Positions 16,910-23,353 of a DNA stretch of 64,000 nucleotides are shown here, piece by piece (positions within the stretch are counted from its first letter, which is position 1; every line of letters starts with the position of its first letter). The notes under the pieces are model-generated. The model was not told where the DNA came from. It made no database searches and saw nothing but the letters and a program-made list of their open reading frames with translations. The stretch is from Bacteroidaceae bacterium (GTDB lineage Bacteria; Bacteroidota; Bacteroidia; Bacteroidales; Bacteroidaceae). The stretch lies in the NCBI GenBank assembly GCA_017940605.1, contig JAGAYF010000039.1, positions 50,846 through 114,845 of the forward strand. The letters run 5' to 3'. Made by a program: the position numbers and the translations under genes.

Positions 16910-17230
16910 TTAGGCTTCATCCTCCCCGGGATGCCACAGGCTGCGGATCAGCAGCACACGGCCCGACGGGGCAAAGGCCACGCCCTCGGCGCGAAGCAGC
17001 TGCTCCTGCTGCGGCCACGTGGGGGCTGTGCGCCCCTGCGCATTGACCACGCGGTGGCAGGGCAAGGCAAGTTCCCGCGGCACTTCGCGCATGACGCGGC
17101 CCACCAGGCGGCTGTGACTGGGCCACCCCACCAGGCGGGCTATGTGGCCGTAGGTGAGGACGCGCCCAGGGGGAATCTGGGCCACCACGTTGTATACATC
17201 AGATTGGAATTGGTTGTACTGGGGCTTCAT
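16910..17230 (-). CDS. MGMT-family DNA-binding protein (alkyltransferase-like)
   Basis: This encodes 106 residues, only the C-terminal DNA-binding domain of an O6-alkylguanine transferase. FQSDVYNVVAQIPPGRVLTY, the helix-turn-helix GWPSHSRLVGRVMRE, and LALPCHRVVNAQGR are present. Unlike classic ATL proteins, which have Trp at the active position, this one keeps Cys in PCHRV, so it may still transfer alkyl groups. The frame is open to 17920, but the start at 17230 gives the family length and sits 9 nt after a -7 box at 17240. It is the second MGMT-family gene here, after 11952-12488. Confidence 0.88.
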   Translation of the reverse strand: MKPQYNQFQSDVYNVVAQIPPGRVLTYGHIARLVGWPSHSRLVGRVMREVPRELALPCHRVVNAQGRTAPTWPQQEQLLRAEGVAFAPSGRVLLIRSLWHPGEDEA

Positions 17231-17239
17231 CTGCGTGTG

Positions 17240-17247
17240 CAAAGGTA
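17240..17247 (-). promoter_or_regulatory. -7 promoter box of the MGMT-like gene
   Basis: The minus strand reads TACCTTTG, 9 nt from the ATG at 17230, giving a very short leader. Confidence 0.55.
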
Positions 17248-17340
17248 CGCATTTGCTTTCATTGCGCGCCGCCCCTGGGGCATGAAATGTGCCTGCATGG
17301 GTTACGCATGATGGGGCAACTTTCTCCCACGCCCTGCCCG

Positions 17341-18111
17341 CTACCGCCCGGCCTTCGAGGCCACCCATCCGTATAGCAGGCGGAACAGGTTGTTGCCTGC
17401 GCGGGACGAGACGGGCTGCACGGGCAGGTCTACCTTCAGTCCCAGCGACACGCAGGTGCGCCGGTTGGGCTCGTCCACGCCCAGCGCCTGTCCCATGAGC
17501 GGCCCGTCGGTAAAGCGCAGCGTGCCTCGGTTGCTTCCCCACAGGCCTATGCGCCAATCGTAGTCCACGCACAGCGACACGCTGCTCAGCAGGTGGATGT
17601 CCACACCCACCCTCGGCGAAAGGCTCAGGGCAGGGCACTGCACATCGTAGGCCATCAGCGCATGACACCCAGGATACCCCTCCTGCGTCACCACGAGCGT
17701 CTCGCCACGCTCGCTCCCCAGGTGAAGCACATTGGTCAGGAGCGACGCGCCCACATGGGGCTGCACCACCCACCGCGTGGACAGGAAGTAGTACTTCGCC
17801 CCTGCCTGCACGCCCAGCATGGTTACCTTCTTCAGCCCGATGCCGCCGGCGTAGTCGGTGAACACGCCCTGCTGCTCCCACACCACGCCGCCCGTCAATG
17901 CCGTGCGGCGGCCCAGCCACCGGTCGGCCGACAGGTAAAGCACGTTGCCCTGGTCCTCGTTCACATAGTGGCGTCCGTCGTCATAGCGGTTGTCCATCAT
18001 GGTCACACCGCCCAGCCCCGCCTGCACCGACCACCGCCTGGCCTCCTGCCCGCAGGCACTCAGGGCTGCTGCGCAAGCCGCCCATGTCAGGATGATTGCT
18101 TCCTTTCCCAT
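17341..18111 (-). CDS. Predicted outer-membrane beta-barrel-type protein
   Basis: This encodes 256 residues. The N-terminus has a signal sequence ending LSACGQEA, which could be a lipobox (LSAC) or a normal cleavage site. The mature part alternates short aromatic- and glycine-rich strands (WSVQAGLGGVTMMDN, LYLSADRWLGRRTALTGGVV, YYFLSTRWVVQPHVGAS), the pattern of small outer-membrane barrels of the porin/OmpW-like type. I recognise no named family. The open frame extends upstream to 18762, but that part is antisense to the gene at 18286. The start at 18111 follows a -7 box at 18194-18201. Confidence 0.7.
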   Translation of the reverse strand: MGKEAIILTWAACAAALSACGQEARRWSVQAGLGGVTMMDNRYDDGRHYVNEDQGNVLYLSADRWLGRRTALTGGVVWEQQGVFTDYAGGIGLKKVTMLGVQAGAKYYFLSTRWVVQPHVGASLLTNVLHLGSERGETLVVTQEGYPGCHALMAYDVQCPALSLSPRVGVDIHLLSSVSLCVDYDWRIGLWGSNRGTLRFTDGPLMGQALGVDEPNRRTCVSLGLKVDLPVQPVSSRAGNNLFRLLYGWVASKAGR

Positions 18112-18193
18112 CAGATTCTTGTTTTTGCTTCGTATATATATAATATGTATAGGGATGCCCCGCAGAGCGTTCCAATTTCTCTCGCCCGTGGTG

Positions 18194-18201
18194 CAAAGGT
18201 A
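18194..18201 (-). promoter_or_regulatory. -7 promoter box of the barrel-protein gene
   Basis: The minus strand reads TACCTTTG, giving a leader of about 75 nt before the ATG at 18111. It is divergent from the box at 18270-18277. Confidence 0.5.
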
Positions 18202-18269
18202 GCAACAATCCGTCACACGGGCGGCACGCACTTCGGGGATTTTCCGCTTTCCGTATGGGAAAATAGTTG

Positions 18270-18277
18270 TATCTTTG
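18270..18277 (+). promoter_or_regulatory. -7 promoter box of the 18286 gene
   Basis: TATCTTTG lies 8 nt before the ATG at 18286, implying an almost leaderless message. Confidence 0.55.
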
Positions 18278-18285
18278 CAAACGCT

Positions 18286-18732
18286 ATGACCGAATTTGAA
18301 CAACTCTTCAACCTGGACGACGTGCCCCCATCGTGGCGGCACTGCTTCCTGGACCAGTGCCCACGCTGCGCCCAATGCCTGCGCTACCAGACAGGACAGC
18401 GCCTGGCCGACGGCGACACAGCAGGGCTCAGCATCTTCCCCACCGTGCTCAGGCTGGCCGCATGTCCCTACTTCAAGCAGATACGCATCGTGGAACTGGC
18501 CTATGGCTTCAAGCCCCTCTTTGCCGAGGTGAAGCAGAAGGACTTCACGCCCCTTCACGCCGAACTGATGGGCTACATAGGCAGCAAGACCTCCTACTAC
18601 CGCTACGACTGGGGCGAGAACATGCTCACTCCCGAGCAGCAACAGGACATCCTGTCCATCTTTGCACGGTACGGCTACACCGACGGCCTGCGCTTTGAGC
18701 ACTACCGCAGGCACATTGACTACTCCAACTGA
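18286..18732 (+). CDS. Small cytosolic protein, probably DUF6078 family
   Basis: This encodes 148 residues with no signal or membrane segment. The N-terminal CFLDQCPRCAQCLRYQTGQR has four cysteines arranged as CxxxxCxxCxxC, which suggests metal binding. A central FPTVLRLAACPYFKQIRIVE and a C-terminal ILSIFARYGYTDGLRFEHYR complete it. The layout resembles small Bacteroidetes-only proteins annotated as DUF6078; that match is from memory. The function is unknown. A 22-bp-period repeat array begins 25 bp after the stop. Confidence 0.7.
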   Translation: MTEFEQLFNLDDVPPSWRHCFLDQCPRCAQCLRYQTGQRLADGDTAGLSIFPTVLRLAACPYFKQIRIVELAYGFKPLFAEVKQKDFTPLHAELMGYIGSKTSYYRYDWGENMLTPEQQQDILSIFARYGYTDGLRFEHYRRHIDYSN

Positions 18733-18756
18733 CACCGCGCCCCCCTGCCCCAAAGC

Positions 18757-19064
18757 AGGCACAGGCGTGACGGACTGATGCCTTGCGCATCACCGCGACA
18801 AGGCATGCAACTCCCTGCCACCAGGCTTTTTACACGCCACAAAAAGGCTTTTTATCCACCGAAAAAAGGCATGACACCGCCAGTACCATGCCTTGGAACT
18901 CACAGTACCAAGGCTTGGAACTCGTAGTACCAAGGCATGGAACTCACAGTACCAAGGCATGGAACTCACAGTACCAAAGCATGGAACCCACAGTACCAAG
19001 GCATAGAACTCACAGTACCAAGGCATGGAACTCACAGTACCAAGGCTTCTTTACGGCACTTGGG
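18757..19064. repeat. 22-bp-period array with AGGCAT/TGCCTT motif, 14 units
   Basis: Units begin at 18757, 18779, 18801, 18823, 18845, 18867, 18889, 18911, 18933, 18955, 18977, 18999, 19021 and 19043, exactly 22 bp apart. Nearly all open with AGGCAT, AGGCTT or the complementary TGCCTT. Units 8-13 are near-identical over all 22 bp (AGGCATGGAACTCACAGT plus CCA after two bases), while units 1-7 share only the first 5-6 bases. The array lies between the DUF6078-like gene and the phosphoesterase promoter. Confidence 0.85.
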
Positions 19065-19199
19065 CGGCATATAGGGATGGCGCAGATGCCGCGAGGCAGG
19101 CCGCAAGGGGGCGAATGACAGGCCGATTGTGGGTTGATGTCAGTAGCGCCGCGGGGTAGAAAGCCTGGGGAAAGGGAGCGCAGTGTCGGATTAATTGCC

Positions 19200-19207
19200 T
19201 ACCTTTG
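19200..19207 (+). promoter_or_regulatory. -7 promoter box of the second phosphoesterase
   Basis: TACCTTTG lies 30 bp before the ATG at 19238. The upstream in-frame start at 19205 falls inside the box. Confidence 0.55.
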
Positions 19208-19237
19208 CACTACGTAAACCTACAGACTTTTATTGAT

Positions 19238-20908
19238 ATGTATATCCATACTCGAGCATTCTTTTTCCTCCTCACCATGGGGATGGCCCTCAGCGTCGCG
19301 GGGCAGAACATCACGGGGCGCATCACCTGCCAAGGGCAGGGTGTGGAGGGCGTGGCCGTAAGCGACGGCGACGCAGTGGCCTTGACCGACGGCGAGGGAC
19401 GCTATGCACTGCAGTCCGAGAAGCGCAACGGCTATGTATTCTATACGCTGCCCTCGGGCTACGAACCCAGGATGAAGAACCGGTTCAACCCGCAGTTCTG
19501 GGCCAGGCTGTCCTCGCCCGACAGGGGACAGCGCGAGGAGCACGACTTCGAACTGAGGCGGTGCAACAACACCAAGTTCCGCATGCTGGTGGGCGCCGAC
19601 CCGCACCTGGCCCACCGCAGCAAGGACCTGAGCCAGTTCAGGAACGGGTTCATACCGGCCCTGGGGCGCGAGCTGAAGGCGGCGCAGGAGGAGGGCATGC
19701 CCATCTACTCCATGATACTGGGCGACCTGACGTGGGACACCTACTGGTTTGCCAACAAGTACAGCCTGCACGACTTCATGAACACCTGCAAGCAGATGCA
19801 GTACCCCATGCCGCTGTGGCCCGTCATAGGCAACCACGACAACGACCCGAGCGTGCAGCAGGGAGCGGAGCGGAACGACTTCCTGTCGAGCGCACCGTGG
19901 CGCGACGTGGTGTGCCCCAACTACTACTCGTTCAACCTGGGCAAGGCCCACTTCATTGTGCTGGACAACATCTACTACAAGAACGAGCCCAAGGAGGGAG
20001 CCCAGTACGCCGTGGGCGCAGCGGGCCTGCGCAACTATGAGGACTACATCACGCCCGACCAGATGGCCTGGCTGAAGAAGGACCTCAGTCTGGTCAGGGA
20101 CAGGAACACGCCCATCATCGTGGGCTTCCACATACCGGCCATCAGACAGTCAAAGGACAACGCCGAGCCCTACGCACACATGAAGGACAGCTGCACGGAA
20201 CGCCTGTGCGACCTGCTGAAGGACTACCGCCAGGTGCACTTCCTAAGCGGGCACACCCACTACAACTACTGCGCCCAGCTGCCGCAGTGGCCCAACGTGA
20301 TGGAGCACAACATCGACGGCATCTGCGCCATATGGTGGACCTCGTGGCTGCTCTCGGGCCGCCACAACTGCAGCGACGGCTCACCCTCGGGCTACTCGCT
20401 GTGGACGTTTGACGGCGACAGGGTGGAGTGGCGCTTCAAGTCCATACAAGCCCCCTACGACAGCCAGTTCCGCGTGTACGACATGAACTCGGTGAAGAAA
20501 TACTACGCCGAGAGCCCCACGCTGCGCGCCATGTTCCGGCAGTATCCCGACCGCAAGGACTACGCCCAGGTGCACGACAACGTCATCCTGGTCAACGTGT
20601 ACGGCTACGACGACCTGTGGAAGGTGGAGATACTGGAGGACGGAACGCCCCTGCCGGTGAAGCGCGTGCACACGGAAGACCCCTACCACGTGCTGTGCTA
20701 CGAAGTGCCGTTCTTCAAGAAGCACGGCCGCCTGGGCAGCGGTTCGTCGGCCAAGAACACGTGGCACATGTTCCGCGCCCAGTGCGCCACGGCCCGCAAG
20801 CCCGTGACCGTGCGCGTCACCGACCGCTTTGGGCACGTGCAGGAGCGCACCCTCAAGCGTCCCGCCGCCTACAGCCTGGACATGGAGGTGGCACAGGGCA
20901 GCATGTAG
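19238..20908 (+). CDS. Exported calcineurin-like phosphoesterase, paralogue of 9310-10935
   Basis: This encodes 556 residues. A signal peptide (FFFLLTMGMALSVAGQ) is followed by a short beta domain (ITGRITCQGQGVEGVAVSD), the MetallophosN region. The catalytic domain spans about residues 115-380: MLVGADPHLAH, SMILGDLTWD, VIGNHDNDPS, IIVGFHIPA and FLSGHTHYN. All core metal ligands are present, and it keeps DPH where its paralogue has DPQ. The C-terminal 160 residues form the MetallophosC accessory domain. It acts on an unknown phosphoester in the periplasm. It is monocistronic, with its promoter just after a 22-bp-period array and a perfect palindrome after the stop. Confidence 0.88.
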   Translation: MYIHTRAFFFLLTMGMALSVAGQNITGRITCQGQGVEGVAVSDGDAVALTDGEGRYALQSEKRNGYVFYTLPSGYEPRMKNRFNPQFWARLSSPDRGQREEHDFELRRCNNTKFRMLVGADPHLAHRSKDLSQFRNGFIPALGRELKAAQEEGMPIYSMILGDLTWDTYWFANKYSLHDFMNTCKQMQYPMPLWPVIGNHDNDPSVQQGAERNDFLSSAPWRDVVCPNYYSFNLGKAHFIVLDNIYYKNEPKEGAQYAVGAAGLRNYEDYITPDQMAWLKKDLSLVRDRNTPIIVGFHIPAIRQSKDNAEPYAHMKDSCTERLCDLLKDYRQVHFLSGHTHYNYCAQLPQWPNVMEHNIDGICAIWWTSWLLSGRHNCSDGSPSGYSLWTFDGDRVEWRFKSIQAPYDSQFRVYDMNSVKKYYAESPTLRAMFRQYPDRKDYAQVHDNVILVNVYGYDDLWKVEILEDGTPLPVKRVHTEDPYHVLCYEVPFFKKHGRLGSGSSAKNTWHMFRAQCATARKPVTVRVTDRFGHVQERTLKRPAAYSLDMEVAQGSM

Positions 20909-20991
20909 GGGGCGGCGGCCAAGGGCCTGCGGGGAAGGACAAAGGATAAGGAAAAGGGACAGTCAGCAAGGAATAAGGGCTGCCTGGCACG

Positions 20992-21027
20992 GGCACGGGG
21001 CGCACCTCATGAGGTGCGCCCCGTGCC
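20992..21027. terminator. Perfect 36-bp palindrome between convergent genes
   Basis: GGCACGGGGCGCACCTCA followed directly by its exact complement, with no loop spacer. It lies between the phosphoesterase (+) and the transglutaminase-like gene (-), so it probably terminates both. Confidence 0.7.
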
Positions 21028-21031
21028 TGCT

Positions 21032-22276
21032 CTACTTGCCTATGGGCTGGATGCGGCGGCGCACCGCGTCGGTTATCTCCAGCAGCATGTATCCCTGCGA
21101 CTGGCGCGCCAGCTGGCCGCGGGCGGCCTGGTACTTGGCCTCGGCATACTCCATGGACTTGGCAAAGGTCATGCGCGAGGCCTGGTTCTGGGTGAGGTGC
21201 TGCATGGTGGAGTCCAGCTGCTCCTCGGGAAAGTAGTCGTCCAGGTTCACGTCGCCTATCATGGTGGTCTCCACGTAGTGGGCATGGGTGTGCCTGCGGT
21301 CGGTGTAGAAGCCCACGAACATGTGGCCGGGCAGCTTGACCAGGATGGGGTCGATGTTGACGGCGCGCATGAGCGAGGCAAAGAGCACGCTGCCGTCGAC
21401 GCAGTTGACCTGGCCCGACCTGAGGGCATCGGCCACGGTGCGCACGCGCTGGGCAAAGACGATGTTGCTCGACAGGCTGCTGTTGGATATGGAGCTGTAC
21501 CTGAAGCGGCGGCGCTGCAGCACGTTCCACATGGCATAGACCTGGGCCACCACGTGGGCCGAGTCGCCCTGGTAGCCCATGAAGCGGTTCACCAGCCTCA
21601 GGTTGAGCGCCTCGCGCAGGACCTCGTCGATGAGGGGGCTGTCCTCATTGACGTAGGCGGCAAAGAGCTGCCTCGTGTTCATCCACTCCTTGCGCCGCGC
21701 GCCCTCCATGCGGTAGTAGCCCAGCAGGCACTCGTTGACGCTGCGCACCGAGAAGGTGCGCACCACCTGGGGCAGTGCCTGCCGCTCCACGGTCACGTGG
21801 GCCAGCACGCTGATGGGCGTGGGCTGCACGTTGGCGCGCAGGGCGTCATAGTTCCACACCACGTCGGGATAGACCACGTAGTCGGCATGGGCGCGGGGCA
21901 GCACGAACTCGGACACGGAGCGGCTGTAGAACGGCGTCTCGGCCAGCTCGACCTGGACGTGCGTGTTGCGGCGGCGCGACCTGAGGCGTATGCCCATCAG
22001 GCCCTGGGGGCGGCCCACGTAGGGCGTGTCGGCCGGCAGGATGAAGGCCTCGTCGGTGGCCGCCGTGGCCAGTATCTGGCTGGGAAACAGGTTGCCGCCC
22101 AGCGTGCTCACCAGTTCGGCGTCGGTACTGGCAAAGTGGCGGCGGTAGACCTGCCACCCCACCACGCCGGCAACCGCCAGCAGCAGGAGGAGCAGGAGCT
22201 CCCAGCGCCTGACCACGATGAGGATGCGCACGGGCGCGGCGGCCCTGCGGCGGGGGGTAAGGTTGGGTCGTTTCAT
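21032..22276 (-). CDS. Membrane-anchored transglutaminase-like protein
   Basis: This encodes 414 residues from the ATG at 22276; an ATG at 22291 would add five. One transmembrane helix near the N-terminus (LLLLLLLAVAGVVGWQVY) anchors it with the bulk in the periplasm. Residues about 275-345 show a transglutaminase/protease-like core: GQVNCVDGSVLFASLMRAV with the nucleophile Cys, then VKLPGHMFVGFYTD with the catalytic His. Such domains act as peptidases or cross-linkers; the substrate is unknown. The N-terminal 200 residues match nothing I know. It is monocistronic with a -7 box at 22300-22307, and it converges on the phosphoesterase gene. Confidence 0.75.
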   Translation of the reverse strand: MKRPNLTPRRRAAAPVRILIVVRRWELLLLLLLAVAGVVGWQVYRRHFASTDAELVSTLGGNLFPSQILATAATDEAFILPADTPYVGRPQGLMGIRLRSRRRNTHVQVELAETPFYSRSVSEFVLPRAHADYVVYPDVVWNYDALRANVQPTPISVLAHVTVERQALPQVVRTFSVRSVNECLLGYYRMEGARRKEWMNTRQLFAAYVNEDSPLIDEVLREALNLRLVNRFMGYQGDSAHVVAQVYAMWNVLQRRRFRYSSISNSSLSSNIVFAQRVRTVADALRSGQVNCVDGSVLFASLMRAVNIDPILVKLPGHMFVGFYTDRRHTHAHYVETTMIGDVNLDDYFPEEQLDSTMQHLTQNQASRMTFAKSMEYAEAKYQAARGQLARQSQGYMLLEITDAVRRRIQPIGK

Positions 22277-22299
22277 CGTCAAGGGGTGCATTTTGCAGG

Positions 22300-22307
22300 C
22301 AAAGTTA
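22300..22307 (-). promoter_or_regulatory. -7 promoter box of the transglutaminase-like gene
   Basis: The minus strand reads TAACTTTG, 8 nt from the ATG at 22291 and 23 nt from the preferred ATG at 22276. Confidence 0.5.
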
Positions 22308-22394
22308 CGCTTTTTCCGCGGAACGGTGACACAAAATGCGGCGGCGGCCGAAAATTACCCGTCCCCTGCCGGGGGTGGAACGCAGAATAATGCG

Positions 22395-22402
22395 TACCTT
22401 TG
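22395..22402 (+). promoter_or_regulatory. -7-like box upstream of the 22-23-bp array
   Basis: TACCTTTG fits the consensus. If it drives the HU-like gene at 22794, the whole repeat array would be transcribed as a leader of about 385 nt. A nearer promoter was not obvious. Confidence 0.35.
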
Positions 22403-22442
22403 CCCTTGGGTGTCGCAAGCACCGCCCCAGGGAGGCAGGAGG

Positions 22443-22688
22443 AGGCTTTCCATCCATCTGGAAAAGAGCCTTTTAAACCGTCCGAAAGGCATCCACGCGG
22501 GGCAAGGGTGCGGCATGGGGAATCATGACATGCGCATGTCATGTGTCTTGACATACGCATCTCACCCCTTGCAACATGCGCATGTCACACCCTGTGACAT
22601 GCATATGTCAGCATCGGTGAAGTGCCTTGTCATGAAGGGTGAGATGCCTTGTCACGAAGGACGACATGCATATGTCACCACCCATCCA
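22443..22688. repeat. 22-23-bp-period array upstream of the HU-like gene, 11 units
   Basis: Units start at 22443 (AGGCTTTCC), 22465, 22487 (AGGCATCC), 22509 (TGCGGCATGG), 22531, 22554, 22577, 22600 (TGCGCATGTCA type, 23-bp steps), 22623 and 22645 (TGCCTTGTCA), and 22667 (TGCATATGTCA). The central units contain palindromes such as GACATGCGCATGTC. The array is bracketed by an imperfect direct repeat, AAGCACCGCCCC, at about 22418 and 22697. Confidence 0.8.
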
Positions 22689-22793
22689 GTGCCCGAAGCA
22701 CCGCCCCGAGGGACGCACGGCTGTCCCCGAAAGGCGGCATCCACCCACCGGCAGGAGAAGAATTTACCAACAACCAAAAAACGCACATACATC

Positions 22794-23207
22794 ATGGCTA
22801 TCATCTACGTAAAGCAACAGAAGAAGAACCCGCGCAACGGTTCAGTGAAGTACCACCCCATCGTGAAGAGCATCCGCCTGGTGGGCGAGAAGGAAGTGGC
22901 CCGCCTGCTGAGCGACGAGACCACGCTCAACCCCAAGGAGGCCGAGCTGGCCCTGGCCCAGCTGGAGAAGGTGGTCATCAGGCTGCTCAAGGGCGGCTAC
23001 TCGGTCAAGATGGGCGAGTGGGCCTCGTTTCACACCACGGTGACGTCGCGCGGCGCCGACACGCCCAAGGAGTGCAACGCCACCCAGGTCAAGCGCGTCA
23101 GGGTGCAGTGCCGCTTCAGCCGGCCGTTCCTCAGGGAAATGCAGGACACCGACTTCAAGCTGGCCGACGAGCTGCTGACCCAGCCGGGCCGCAAGGCAGG
23201 CGAGTGA
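22794..23207 (+). CDS. HU-like DNA-binding protein (HU-HIG type)
   Basis: This encodes 137 residues. It belongs to the large Bacteroidetes family of HU/IHF-fold proteins: an N-terminal IIYVKQQKKNPRNGSVKYHP, then KSIRLVGEKEVARLLSDETT, a helix LNPKEAELALAQLEKVVIRLL, and the beta arm region GYSVKMGEWASFHTTVTSRG with KRVRVQCRFSRPFL. It binds DNA as a dimer and shapes or regulates it. The family is usually expanded in these genomes, but this is the only copy in the window. It lies directly downstream of the 22-23-bp-period array, which makes autoregulation or array binding worth considering. Confidence 0.88.
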   Translation: MAIIYVKQQKKNPRNGSVKYHPIVKSIRLVGEKEVARLLSDETTLNPKEAELALAQLEKVVIRLLKGGYSVKMGEWASFHTTVTSRGADTPKECNATQVKRVRVQCRFSRPFLREMQDTDFKLADELLTQPGRKAGE

Positions 23208-23302
23208 CTGGCCGCGCAACGGGCAGCCCGCACGGGGGGGGGACAGGCAGGCCGCGGCGCAGAATAAGTGGCGCGGCGTTTGGCCCTGTCGGCATTATTG
23301 TG

Positions 23303-23310
23303 TAAATTTG
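23303..23310 (+). promoter_or_regulatory. -7 promoter box of the FAD oxidoreductase-symporter-GDPD operon
   Basis: TAAATTTG lies 43 bp before the ATG at 23354. No further box is obvious before 25254 or 26829. Confidence 0.5.
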
Positions 23311-23353
23311 CCCTGCCTTATATACACACAAGAAACCAAAACATTACAACCCT

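Noticed and set aside
17231-17920. N-terminal extension of the MGMT-like protein to 336 residues
   Set aside because: The extension overlaps the barrel-protein gene and a promoter box at 17240. The 106-residue form has the family length.
18757-19064. CRISPR array
   Set aside because: The 22-bp unit has no separate repeat and spacer of normal length, conserved bases per unit vary from 5 to 22, and no cas gene is in the window.
18783-19118. A 111-residue open frame made of TVPRHGTHSTKAWN-type repeats
   Set aside because: It lies wholly within the 22-bp array. Because 22 is not a multiple of three, the frame is a by-product of the repeat, and it has no promoter or start context.
22309-22793. 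N-terminal extension of the HU-like protein through the repeat array
   Set aside because: The frame is open by chance across the array. The ATG at 22794 gives the normal HU-HIG N-terminus.
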